From Rhizobium nepotum 39/7 (lineage in GTDB: Bacteria > Pseudomonadota > Alphaproteobacteria > Rhizobiales > Rhizobiaceae): a stretch of 64,000 bases of DNA. Location of the stretch: contig NZ_JWJH01000001.1 of the NCBI RefSeq assembly GCF_000949865.1, positions 248,001-312,000 of the forward strand. Direction: 5' to 3'. Shown piece after piece: positions 47,541 through 58,253 of this stretch. Position numbers and translations under genes: made by a program. Each line of letters starts with the position of its first letter. Position 1 is the first letter of the stretch. Below the pieces are notes generated by a model. It saw only the letters and a list, made by a program, of their open reading frames with translations, was not told the origin of the DNA and did not search any database.

Positions 47541-47558
47541 CTGTTCAAAAATGAACAG
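47541..47558. promoter_or_regulatory. LysR-type operator candidate
   Basis: CTGTTCA, 4 bases, TGAACAG: a perfect 7-4-7 dyad 8 bases before the regulator's start codon, with a further half-site CTGTTC at 47562-47567. It is well placed for autoregulation. Confidence 0.6.
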
Positions 47559-47752
47559 TTCCTGTTCGCAATTTGATGATGCTCCGCTCTTGTGTCAACG
47601 GACGAATTCGAGAACTCTAGGCTGAGGATGCGCCGCTTTGAGGAGGGCGGTGTGACCGTTCGGGTGCAATGCTGAAAAAGTCCGCCACGCGGCTTCGTTC
47701 ACCGTTGCACAGACCCATCTGAGGCTCGCAATCATCTCTGGGAGGAGAAGTC

Positions 47753-48961
47753 ATGCGCAAGAGTATCGTTTTATCCACGGCCATGGCACTGGCCGCGGGC
47801 ACCGCCGCCTATGCTGCCGATATTTCGGACGGCAAGGTCAAGATCGGCATTCTGAACGACCAGTCGGGCGTCTACGCCAATTTTGGCGGTAAATACTCTT
47901 ATGAGGCCGCGAAGATGGCGGTCGAGGATTTTGGCGGCAAGGTGCTGGATGCACCGGTTGAGGTGGTGACCGCCGACCACCAGAACAAGGCGGATGTCGC
48001 CTCCAACATTGCCCGGCAATGGTACGATACAGAGCAGGTCGATTCGATCATGGAATTGACCTCGTCTTCTGTCGGACTTGCCGTGCAGGCACTCTCCAAG
48101 GACAAGAAGAAGATCACCATCAATACGGGTGCGGCAACAACCGAGCTGACTGGCAAACAATGCAGCCCCTATGGTTTCCACTGGGCCTACGACACCTATT
48201 CGCTGGCGGTCGGCACTGGCGGCGCGCTGGTGAAGCAGGGTGGCGACAGCTGGTTCTTCCTGACCGCCGATTACGCCTTCGGTTATTCGCTCGAAGAAAA
48301 CACCGCCAATTTCGTCAAGGCCAATGGCGGCAAGGTGCTGGGCTCCGTGCGCCATCCGCTGGCGACGACGGATTATTCCTCCTTCCTGTTGCAGGCGCAG
48401 TCATCGGGCGCGAAGGTCATCGGCCTTGCCAATGCCGGTCTCGACACGTCCAACGCCATCAAGCAGGCGGCCGAATTCGGTATCGTGGCGGGCGGCCAGC
48501 GGCTTGCAGCCCTCCTCTTCACGCTTGCCGAAGTGCATGGTCTCGGACTTGAGGCGGCGCAGGGGCTGACGCTGACGGAAGGGTTCTATTGGGATCGCGA
48601 CGATGAATCGCGCAAGTTCGGCGAACGTTTCAAGGAACGCACCGGCGCCATGCCGAACATGGTGCATACAGGCACCTACTCCGCCGTTCTGCATTATCTG
48701 AAGGCCATTGAAAAGGCCGGCACCGACGATGCCGATGCTGTTGCCAAGGCCATGAAGGAAATGCCCGTCAATGACGTCTTTGCAAAGGACGGACATGTGG
48801 CAGCCAACGGCCGCATGATCCACGACATGTATCTCATGGAAGTGAAGAAGCCGGATGAGAGCAAGCAGCCGTGGGACTACTACAAGGTGCTTGCCACCAT
48901 CCCCGGCAAGGAAGCCTTCATGGACCCCGCAAAAAGCGGTTGCCCGCTCGTGACACAGTAA
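47753..48961 (+). CDS. Branched-chain-amino-acid-type ABC transporter, periplasmic binding protein
   Basis: 402 residues with a signal peptide (RKSIVLSTAMALAAGTAAYAAD, cleavage near AYA). KVKIGILNDQSGVYANFGGKYSYEAAKMAVEDFGGKVLDAPVEVV is the LivK/Peripla_BP_6 type. The ligand pocket is not diagnostic of leucine; related proteins bind amides, aromatic acids and short-chain acids. It is the first gene of the cluster with the livGFHM-type genes and the hydroxy-acid enzymes behind it. Confidence 0.9.
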   Translation: MRKSIVLSTAMALAAGTAAYAADISDGKVKIGILNDQSGVYANFGGKYSYEAAKMAVEDFGGKVLDAPVEVVTADHQNKADVASNIARQWYDTEQVDSIMELTSSSVGLAVQALSKDKKKITINTGAATTELTGKQCSPYGFHWAYDTYSLAVGTGGALVKQGGDSWFFLTADYAFGYSLEENTANFVKANGGKVLGSVRHPLATTDYSSFLLQAQSSGAKVIGLANAGLDTSNAIKQAAEFGIVAGGQRLAALLFTLAEVHGLGLEAAQGLTLTEGFYWDRDDESRKFGERFKERTGAMPNMVHTGTYSAVLHYLKAIEKAGTDDADAVAKAMKEMPVNDVFAKDGHVAANGRMIHDMYLMEVKKPDESKQPWDYYKVLATIPGKEAFMDPAKSGCPLVTQ

Positions 48962-48976
48962 AAAGGGGAAAGCTTC

Positions 48977-49762
48977 ATGATGATCGCTCCCGCCCCTGCC
49001 GGTCAGGCGGAACCACGCATCGTGCTTTCGGCGCGCGGTCTCTCCAAGACCTTCGGCGCATTCGCGGCTGTGAAGAACGTCGATCTCGACGTTCACCACG
49101 CTCGTGTGCATGCGCTTATTGGTCCGAACGGCGCCGGCAAAACTACGGTCTTCAACCTGTTGACCAAGTTTCTCCAGCCGACGGGCGGGGCGATCACCTT
49201 CATGGGAACGGATATAACAAAGACGCCGCCGGACAAGGTGGCGCGGCTTGGCCTCGTGCGGTCATTCCAGATATCGGCGGTGTTTCCGCATCTGACGGTG
49301 CTGGAGAACGTGCGGGTGGCGTTGCAAAGGCCCAACAACCTTTCAACGCAATTCTGGTTGCCCCTGTCGTCGCTCGACAGGCTCAATGCACGCGCCGAGG
49401 AGCTGATCGCAACGGTTGGCCTGACGCGGGAAAAATATGCACTTGCGGCCGATCTTTCCTATGGCCGCAAGCGTGTACTGGAAATCGCCACCACGCTTGC
49501 GCTCGATCCGAAGGTTCTGCTGCTTGACGAGCCGATGGCCGGCATGGGCGGCGAGGATGTGGCGCATGTCGCCGATCTCATCCGCGAGGTGGCCAAGACA
49601 CGTGCAGTGCTGATGGTCGAACACAATCTGAAGGTCGTCGCCGATATCTGTCATCAGGTCACGGTATTGCAACGGGGCGAAATTCTGGCGGAAGGCGATT
49701 ATGCCGCCGTTTCCGCCGATCCGCGTGTGCGCACGGCCTATATGGGCACGGAGGAGGCTTGA
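48977..49762 (+). CDS. livG: Branched-chain-type ABC transporter ATP-binding protein (LivG-like)
   Basis: 261 residues. Walker A GPNGAGKTTVF, a signature of the LivG type (LSYGRKRVLEIATTLA), Walker B VLLLDEPMAGMG, and a switch His in MVEHNLKVV. It lies 15 bases after the binding-protein gene and 1 base before the second ATPase gene. The name refers to the family only; the transported compound is not known. Confidence 0.9.
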   Translation: MMIAPAPAGQAEPRIVLSARGLSKTFGAFAAVKNVDLDVHHARVHALIGPNGAGKTTVFNLLTKFLQPTGGAITFMGTDITKTPPDKVARLGLVRSFQISAVFPHLTVLENVRVALQRPNNLSTQFWLPLSSLDRLNARAEELIATVGLTREKYALAADLSYGRKRVLEIATTLALDPKVLLLDEPMAGMGGEDVAHVADLIREVAKTRAVLMVEHNLKVVADICHQVTVLQRGEILAEGDYAAVSADPRVRTAYMGTEEA

Positions 49763-49763
49763 T

Positions 49764-50465
49764 ATGGCGGCAATGCTTGAAGTCTCCAACCTGAAATCCT
49801 GGTACGGCGAAAGCCAGGCGCTGCACGGTGTCGATCTGACGGTCGGCGAGGGCGAAACCATCACCATTCTCGGGCGCAATGGCGTGGGCAAAACCACGAC
49901 GTTGCGCACCATCATGGGCATCATTCGTAACCGCAAGGGTGTGATCAAGCTGGGTGGCAAGGATATGATGCCGGTGCCGCTGCATCGCACGGCAAAACAT
50001 GGCCTCGGTTTCGTGCCGGAGGAGCGCGGCATCTTCGCGACGCTGAGCGTCGAGGAGAACCTGAAGCTGCCGCCCGTGGTCGCGTCCGGTGGCATGACGC
50101 TCGATGAAATCTACGAGCTGTTTCCCAACCTTTACGAACGCCGGGCAAGCCCCGGCACGAAACTTTCCGGCGGCGAACAGCAGATGCTTGCCATGGCGCG
50201 CATCCTGCGCACCGGGGTCAAGGTTCTTCTGCTCGACGAACCGACAGAGGGGCTTGCGCCGGTTATCGTGCAGCGCATCGGCGAGGTGCTGAAGACCTTG
50301 AAGAGCCGTGGCATGACCGTGGTTCTGGTCGAGCAGAATTTCCGTTTCGCCAGCCGCATCGCGGACCGTTTCTACCTAATGGATCATGGCCAGATGGTCA
50401 GCAATTTTCCGGTGCGCGAGCTTTCCGACCGCATGGGCGAACTCAATAAAGTGCTGGGAGTTTAA
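49764..50465 (+). CDS. livF: Branched-chain-type ABC transporter ATP-binding protein (LivF-like)
   Basis: 233 residues. Walker A GRNGVGKTTTLR, signature LSGGEQQMLAMARIL, Walker B VLLLDEPTEGLAP, as in LivF. The ATG at 49764 follows the livG stop by one base with GGAGG 6-9 bases upstream; a longer in-frame reading lies inside livG and is rejected. Confidence 0.9.
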   Translation: MAAMLEVSNLKSWYGESQALHGVDLTVGEGETITILGRNGVGKTTTLRTIMGIIRNRKGVIKLGGKDMMPVPLHRTAKHGLGFVPEERGIFATLSVEENLKLPPVVASGGMTLDEIYELFPNLYERRASPGTKLSGGEQQMLAMARILRTGVKVLLLDEPTEGLAPVIVQRIGEVLKTLKSRGMTVVLVEQNFRFASRIADRFYLMDHGQMVSNFPVRELSDRMGELNKVLGV

Positions 50466-50467
50466 CG

Positions 50468-51355
50468 ATGACGATGCTCTTCGGCGTTCCGGTTCAGGCT
50501 CTGCTCGGACAATTGCTGATCGGCCTTATCAACGGGTCGTTTTATGCGTTGCTGTCGCTCGGCCTTGCCGTCATTTTCGGCCTGCTGCGCGTCATCAATT
50601 TTGCCCATGGCGCGCAATATATGCTCGGCGCGTTCATCGCTTTTCTTGGCCTGCAATATTTCGGCATCAGCTTCTGGTTGGCGCTGGTGGTGACGCCGCT
50701 CGTCGTGGCGCTCTTGGGCGCGATCGTCGAGCGTCTCATGCTGTCGCGGCTTTACGATCTTGATCCGCTTTACGGGCTGCTCTTCACCTTCGGCCTGGCA
50801 CTGGTGGTGGAGGGCACGTTCCGTTGGCTCTATGGCGCTGCCGGCCAGCCCTATTCGGTTCCGCGCGCGCTTGCCGGCGGCACCAATCTCGGCTTCATGT
50901 TCCTGCCGAATTACCGCGCCTTCGTCGTCGTCATTTCGCTCATCGCCTGCATCGCCACCTGGGCGTTGATCGAAAAGACGAGGCTCGGCTCCTATCTGCG
51001 CGCGGCGACGGAAAACCCGACGCTGGTGCAGGCTTTCGGCATCAACGTGCCGGTGCTTCTGACGCTGACCTACGCGCTGGGCGCTGGCCTTGCCGGCTTC
51101 ACCGGCGTGCTTGCAGCGCCGATCTATCAGGTTTCACCGCTGATGGGCACCAACCTCATCATCGTCGTCTTCGCAGTTGTCGTGGTTGGCGGCATGGGAT
51201 CGATCATGGGCGCCATCGTCACCGGTTACATGCTGGGCATAGCCGAAGGCCTGACCAAGGTCTTCTACCCGGAGGCGTCCAACATCGTCATCTTCGTCAT
51301 CATGGCCTTTGTGCTGCTCATCCGCCCCGCCGGACTTTTCGGAAAGGACGCCTGA
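50468..51355 (+). CDS. livH: Branched-chain-type ABC transporter permease (LivH-like)
   Basis: 295 residues with eight or so hydrophobic helices. QLLIGLINGSFYALLSLGLAVIFGLLRVINFAHG is the classic LivH beginning, and the conserved loop YQVSPLMGTNLIIVVFAVVVVGGMGSIMGAIVTGY is present. It starts 2 bases after livF and ends 1 base before livM. Confidence 0.92.
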   Translation: MTMLFGVPVQALLGQLLIGLINGSFYALLSLGLAVIFGLLRVINFAHGAQYMLGAFIAFLGLQYFGISFWLALVVTPLVVALLGAIVERLMLSRLYDLDPLYGLLFTFGLALVVEGTFRWLYGAAGQPYSVPRALAGGTNLGFMFLPNYRAFVVVISLIACIATWALIEKTRLGSYLRAATENPTLVQAFGINVPVLLTLTYALGAGLAGFTGVLAAPIYQVSPLMGTNLIIVVFAVVVVGGMGSIMGAIVTGYMLGIAEGLTKVFYPEASNIVIFVIMAFVLLIRPAGLFGKDA

Positions 51356-51356
51356 T

Positions 51357-52364
51357 ATGTCCAAAGCCACTCACAATCCGACGGCCGGTGCGATGCCGCA
51401 TACCGAGGTTTCAACAACCGCCGCAACCATCAAGACCGTGCTCATATTGGCTGGTCTCGCCGTGTTGATCGCTGCGCCGATGTTCGTTTATCCGATCTTT
51501 CTGATGAAGCTCCTGTGCTTTGCGCTGTTTGCCTGCGCCTTCAATCTGCTGATCGGTTATACGGGGCTGCTTTCCTTCGGCCATGCGGCGTTTTTCGGCG
51601 GTGCGGCCTATTTCACCGCCTATTCTGTGAAGGAATGGGGCGTCACGCCCGAGATCGGCCTTATCATCGGCATGGCGGGTGCGGCCCTTCTTGGCCTCGT
51701 CATCGGCTTTTTCGCCATTCGTCGTCAGGGCATCTATTTCGCCATGATCACGCTGGCGCTCTCGCAGATGTTTTATTTCTTCTGCCTTCAGGCGCCTTTC
51801 ACCCATGGCGAGGACGGCTTGCAGGGCGTGCCGCGCGGCCACCTCTTCGGCCTTCTCGATCTCAATGGGCCGCTGAACATCTATTACACGGTGCTGGCCT
51901 TTTTCGTGCTCGCGCTTCTCGTCATCTGGCGTTTCGTCAACTCGCCCTTCGGCATGATTTTGAAATCCATCCGTGAAAATGAGCAGCGTGCGATTTCTCT
52001 GGGCTACAGCGTGCAACGTTACAAGCTCGGCGCCTTCGTCATGTCGGCGGCGCTTGCCGGTCTTGCGGGCGGCCTGAAGGCGCTGGTGTTCCAGTTCGCG
52101 ACCCTTACCGATGTGGCCTGGCAGATGTCGGGTGAGGTTATCCTGATGACCCTGCTCGGCGGCATCGGCACCATGATCGGCCCGATCTTCGGTGCGGGTC
52201 TTGTCGTCGCGCTGCAGAACTATCTCGCGACATCCGATTTCCCCGTCACTATCATCACTGGCCTCGTTTTCATGGCCTGTGTTCTGGTGTTCCGGCGCGG
52301 TTTGATCGGTGAATTTTACGCTTCGCGGCTGGGGCGAAAACTAGGGTTTCAGCACCGCAGCTAA
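51357..52364 (+). CDS. livM: Branched-chain-type ABC transporter permease (LivM-like)
   Basis: 335 residues. CAFNLLIGYTGLLSFGHAAFFGGAAYFTAYSVK and GGLKALVFQFATLTDVAWQMSGEVILMTLLGGIGTMIGPIFGA are the LivM signatures. The ATG at 51357 is chosen over an in-frame ORF start inside livH. The GMC oxidoreductase gene follows 72 bases later with no terminator between, so the transporter and enzymes may be one transcript. Confidence 0.92.
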   Translation: MSKATHNPTAGAMPHTEVSTTAATIKTVLILAGLAVLIAAPMFVYPIFLMKLLCFALFACAFNLLIGYTGLLSFGHAAFFGGAAYFTAYSVKEWGVTPEIGLIIGMAGAALLGLVIGFFAIRRQGIYFAMITLALSQMFYFFCLQAPFTHGEDGLQGVPRGHLFGLLDLNGPLNIYYTVLAFFVLALLVIWRFVNSPFGMILKSIRENEQRAISLGYSVQRYKLGAFVMSAALAGLAGGLKALVFQFATLTDVAWQMSGEVILMTLLGGIGTMIGPIFGAGLVVALQNYLATSDFPVTIITGLVFMACVLVFRRGLIGEFYASRLGRKLGFQHRS

Positions 52365-52436
52365 TTTTTTTTAAAACAGGCAAATGACTTCCTCCGCGTC
52401 CCGGTGACGCGGCAAGGGCGCCGTATGGAGAATAGA

Positions 52437-54032
52437 ATGGGCGAATACGACTATATCGTCATCGGAGCGGGAAGTGCGGGATGCGTTCTCGCCAACCGCC
52501 TTTCGAAAGATCCGAACCACCGCGTGCTGCTGCTGGAGGCGGGCGGCAACGATAATTACCACTGGATCCATATTCCGGTCGGTTATCTCTATTGCATCAA
52601 CAATCCGCGCACCGACTGGTGTTTCAAGACGGCGGAAGAGCCGGGGCTTAACGGTCGCGCGCTGATTTATCCGCGCGGCAAGGTTCTGGGCGGCTGCTCT
52701 TCCATCAATGGCATGATCTATATGCGCGGTCAGGCGCGAGACTACGATGTCTGGCGTCAGCTTGGCTGCGAGGGCTGGGGATGGAACGATATCCTGCCCT
52801 ATTTCATGAAGTCGGAGGATTTTTATCGCGGCAGGAGTGACATGCATTCCACCGGCGGCGAATGGCGGGTGGAGAAGGCACGCGTGCGCTGGGATGTGCT
52901 GGATGCCTTCCAGAAGGCGGCGGGCGAAGCCGGCATTCCCGCAACCGAAGATTTCAACCAGGGCGACAACGAGGGTGCCGGTTATTTCGATGTAAACCAG
53001 CGGTCAGGCTGGCGCTGGAACACGGCCAAGGCCTTTCTGAGACCGGCGCGTGACCGAAAGAACCTGACGGTTTTGACCAAGGCCCATGTCAAGCGCCTCA
53101 TCATCAACGAAGGCCGTGTCACGGGCGTCGAGTTCCACCACGACGGCGTTTTGAAAAAGGTGCTTGCGCGGCGCGAGACGGTGCTTTCTGCCGGTGCGGT
53201 CGGTTCGCCGCATGTTCTGGAGCTTTCCGGTATCGGCCGAGGCGACGTATTGCAGGCTGCCGGTATCGACACCGTGACGGAAGTTCAGGGCGTTGGCGAG
53301 AACCTGCAGGACCATCTGCAATTGCGCATGGTCTATAAGGTCTCCGGCGTTCTGACGCTGAATGAAAGGGCCTCAACCCTGTTCGGCAAGGCAAGGATCG
53401 GCCTTGAATATGCGCTGACCCGCTCCGGGCCGATGTCGATGGCGCCCAGCCAGCTTGGTGTCTTCACCCGTTCCTCGCCGGAAAAAGAAACCGCCGATCT
53501 GGAATATCATGTCCAGCCGGTTTCACTCGACAAGTTCGGTGATCCGGTTCACACTTTTCCCGCCATTACGGCAAGTGTGTGCAATCTGCGGCCGGAAAGC
53601 CGGGGTTCCGTGCATGTGAAAGGACCGGATTTCGCCATGCAGCCGGAAATCCGCCCGAACTATCTGTCTACTGAAGGCGATCGTCAGGTTGCCATAGATT
53701 CCATGCGGCTGACGCGTCGCATCGTCGCTCAGCCCGCCTTTGCCCGGTTCAAGCCGCAGGAATACCGGCCCGGTCCGTCTTTTGAAAATGATGGCGATCT
53801 GGCCCGTGCCGCGGGCGATATCGGCACGACCATATTCCATCCCGTCGGCACGCTTCGCATGGGATCGGATCCGGAAAGTGTCGTCGATACGCGGCTGAAA
53901 TTCCGCAAGCTTGCCGGGCTGCGCGTTGCGGACGCATCCATCATGCCAAGGATCACGTCCGGGAACACCAATTCGCCGACGATCATGATTGCCGAAAAGG
54001 CCGCCGACATGATCCTTTCGGACAATCGTTGA
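52437..54032 (+). CDS. GMC family FAD-dependent oxidoreductase (choline dehydrogenase-like)
   Basis: 531 residues. FAD motif [21 protein letters not shown] signature 1 [20 protein letters not shown], signature 2 around [21 protein letters not shown], and the C-terminal His region [21 protein letters not shown] and [17 protein letters not shown] are intact. Oxidises a primary alcohol to an aldehyde or acid. The ATG at 52437 has GGAG 8 bases upstream; starts at 52404 and 52425 are alternatives. Its neighbours suggest a hydroxylated C4 or branched short-chain compound rather than choline. Confidence 0.9.
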   Translation: MGEYDYIVIGAGSAGCVLANRLSKDPNHRVLLLEAGGNDNYHWIHIPVGYLYCINNPRTDWCFKTAEEPGLNGRALIYPRGKVLGGCSSINGMIYMRGQARDYDVWRQLGCEGWGWNDILPYFMKSEDFYRGRSDMHSTGGEWRVEKARVRWDVLDAFQKAAGEAGIPATEDFNQGDNEGAGYFDVNQRSGWRWNTAKAFLRPARDRKNLTVLTKAHVKRLIINEGRVTGVEFHHDGVLKKVLARRETVLSAGAVGSPHVLELSGIGRGDVLQAAGIDTVTEVQGVGENLQDHLQLRMVYKVSGVLTLNERASTLFGKARIGLEYALTRSGPMSMAPSQLGVFTRSSPEKETADLEYHVQPVSLDKFGDPVHTFPAITASVCNLRPESRGSVHVKGPDFAMQPEIRPNYLSTEGDRQVAIDSMRLTRRIVAQPAFARFKPQEYRPGPSFENDGDLARAAGDIGTTIFHPVGTLRMGSDPESVVDTRLKFRKLAGLRVADASIMPRITSGNTNSPTIMIAEKAADMILSDNR

Positions 54033-54045
54033 GAGGAGCGCTCCC

Positions 54046-54926
54046 ATGAAGACCGTCGCTTTTATCGGACTTGGACATATGGGCTTGCCAATGGCCGCCA
54101 ATCTCGTCAAGGCGGGTTTTACCGTCAGGGGTTTCGACCTTTCCGAAGCCTGCCGTGTGGCGGCGCGTGAGGTCGGAATCCCCGTCGCGGCGGATGCGAC
54201 CGAGGCCATGGAAGCGGCGGAGGTGATCATCACCATGTTGCCGAAGGGTGAGCACGTTGTTTCGGTCTATGGCGATCTGGTCCGGAAGGTCTCTGCCGGC
54301 ACGCTTCTTGTCGATTGCTCGACGGTGGATATGGAAAGCGCCCTGAAAGCGCATGAACTTGCCGCTTCCGCCGGTTGCCCGTCTGTCGATGCCCCGGTTT
54401 CCGGCGGCACGAGTGGTGCTAGCGCCGGCACATTGACCTTCATGTGCGGCGGCGAGGATGAGGCTTTCTCGGTGGCAAGGCCGGTGCTGGAAGCGATGGG
54501 CAAGAAGATCGTGCATTGCGGCAGGGGCGGCAACGGGCAGGCGGCCAAGATCTGCAACAACATGATCCTGGGCGTTTCCATGATTGCGGTTTCCGAAGCC
54601 TTCGTGCTTGGCGAAAAGCTCGGCCTTTCGCATCAGGCGCTGTTCGATGTCGCCTCCACCTCCTCCGGCCAATGCTGGTCGCTCACCACCTATTGCCCGG
54701 TGCCGGGGCCGGTGCCGACATCGCCTGCGAACAATGATTACCAACCGGGTTTTGCCGCCGCCCTGATGTTGAAGGATCTGAAGCTTTCGCAAGCCGCCGC
54801 GAATGGTAACGGCATCTCCACCCCGCTCGGCGCAGCGGCGTCGGCGCTTTATGAGAACTTCGTCAATGAGGGCGGGGGCGTGCGCGATTTTTCCGCCATC
54901 GTCGAGATGCTGCGCGGAGGCGAAGC

Positions 54927-54930
<4 letters not shown>
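54046..54930 (+). CDS. mmsB: 3-hydroxyisobutyrate dehydrogenase
   Basis: NAD-dependent enzyme oxidising 3-hydroxyisobutyrate to methylmalonate semialdehyde (valine pathway). 294 residues. FIGLGHMGLPMAANL, substrate loop DAPVSGGTSGASAGTLTFM, catalytic Lys in GNGQAAKICNNMILG, and the SSGQCWSLTTYCPVPGPVPTSPANNDYQPGFAAALMLKDLKLS block are diagnostic for the true HIBADH rather than tartronate semialdehyde reductase. The gene lies 13 bases after the GMC gene and overlaps the ligase gene by 4 bases. Confidence 0.93.
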
Positions 54931-56882
<1,952 letters not shown>

Positions 56883-56886
56883 GCCG

Positions 56887-57672
56887 ATGGAGGATCAACC
56901 GAAAACCGTTCTGGTCACAGGTTCCACCAGCGGCATTGGGCTGGCGATTGCCAAACGTTTCGCCGAGGCGGGGTTTCTGGTCGCCGTTCATGGCATAGAG
57001 ACGTCGGAGGAAGCGACGCAGGCTCTGGAGATGGTCGCGAAGGTGGCGCGACACAGGCCGGTCTATTTTCCCGCCAACCTTGCCAATTATGACGAGAGTG
57101 CGCATCTGCCGGAAACCGTCATTGCCGAGTTCGGTCAAATCGACGTGCTCGTCAACAATGCCGGCATCCAGAAGGTCGCGCCGATCGACGAGTTTGATTT
57201 CGCCGATTTTTCCCGTATCGTCGCGATTTCGCTCGACAGCGCTTTTCATACGATCCGTGCAGCCCTGCCGGGTATGAAGGAGCGCGGCTGGGGGCGCATC
57301 GTCAATATTGCTTCCGCACACGGATTGCGTGCTTCACCGTTCAAGGGACCGTATGTGGCGACCAAACATGCCGTAGTGGGCCTGACCAAAAGTGTGGCGC
57401 TGGAAGTGGCAGAGCTTGGCATTACCTGCAACGCCATCTGCCCCGGTTACGTCTGGACGCCGCTTGTGGCGGCCCAGGTCGCCGATCAGGCGCGGGTGCA
57501 TGGCATGAGCGAGGAGGATGTGGTGAAGAAAGTGATGCTTGCGCCGCAGCCGACGCGGCGTTTCGTGCAACCGGAGGAAGTGGCGGAGATGGCGTTTTAC
57601 CTCACCGGCGATATGGCTCGCTCTATCACCGGCACCACCATTTCCATCGACGGCGGCTGGACCGCGAAGTAA
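56887..57672 (+). CDS. bdhA: 3-hydroxybutyrate dehydrogenase
   Basis: 261 residues of the PHB-type short-chain dehydrogenase: TGSTSGIGLAIAKRF, NNAGIQKVAPIDEF, catalytic Ser in NIASAHGLRASPFKGPYVATKH (also holding YxxxK), and CNAICPGYVWTPLVAAQVADQAR are all family signatures. Oxidises (R)-3-hydroxybutyrate to acetoacetate, the substrate of the gene upstream. It is the last gene of the cluster, 4 bases after the ligase gene. Confidence 0.93.
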   Translation: MEDQPKTVLVTGSTSGIGLAIAKRFAEAGFLVAVHGIETSEEATQALEMVAKVARHRPVYFPANLANYDESAHLPETVIAEFGQIDVLVNNAGIQKVAPIDEFDFADFSRIVAISLDSAFHTIRAALPGMKERGWGRIVNIASAHGLRASPFKGPYVATKHAVVGLTKSVALEVAELGITCNAICPGYVWTPLVAAQVADQARVHGMSEEDVVKKVMLAPQPTRRFVQPEEVAEMAFYLTGDMARSITGTTISIDGGWTAK

Positions 57673-57807
57673 TTTTGCGCTCGTCTCAAGGGAGCCGTCT
57701 CGACGAATTCAACGCCTTCATCCAGTGCAGTTAGGTGTCGTCCCTATGTTCGGAACAAAACTGGGACCCTGTGAATTAAATCAACAGGGTTACAGGGAGT
57801 AAAAGAC

Positions 57808-58149
57808 ATGGCCAGAGAAAATTCCAGCTATCTCCACGGTCGGGATGCTCCGAAGCGCGAAACGGCGACACGCGCGCGGCAAGGATCCAGAGGTCGCCCC
57901 GTTCTCGTCATTCTGATTGTCAGCGTGTTTCTGGCGTTGGTGGTTTGGGCGGTCGTCGAATATTCGGTTTTCGAGCCCGACGAAAATCTTCCGCAGAACC
58001 CGCAGACCCAGACGGCGCCGATACCACAGCAGCCGTCAGGGGCCGAAAGCTTCGACAACAACCCGGCGAATGGACGCCCCGTGCCGCCCGCGTCGACCGA
58101 TAGAAATCCGTCTCCGCAGGATTCGACGGGCGCGCCGCAAAACCCGTGA
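57808..58149 (+). CDS. Hypothetical membrane-anchored Pro-rich protein (113 residues)
   Basis: A basic N-terminus is followed by one membrane helix at about residues 31-50 (PVLVILIVSVFLALVVWAVV) and a disordered, Pro/Gln/Asn-rich tail (about 60 residues). No recognised domain; probably anchored with the tail in the periplasm. GGGAG lies 9 bases before the ATG. It sits 105 bases before the PQQ-dehydrogenase gene on the same strand. Confidence 0.65.
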   Translation: MARENSSYLHGRDAPKRETATRARQGSRGRPVLVILIVSVFLALVVWAVVEYSVFEPDENLPQNPQTQTAPIPQQPSGAESFDNNPANGRPVPPASTDRNPSPQDSTGAPQNP

Positions 58150-58253
58150 CCACCATGCCGTGAAATTTTTTGTGCTAAATGAATAGTTTGTATGGAACCA
58201 TATCGCACCCAATTTCATTTCACGCAAAGTGACAGGAAACGGGGGTTTCATTC

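Noticed and set aside
57673-57807. GGAAC at about 57750 as an EcfG promoter of the 57808 gene
   Set aside because: No CGTT or close match lies 16-17 bases downstream.
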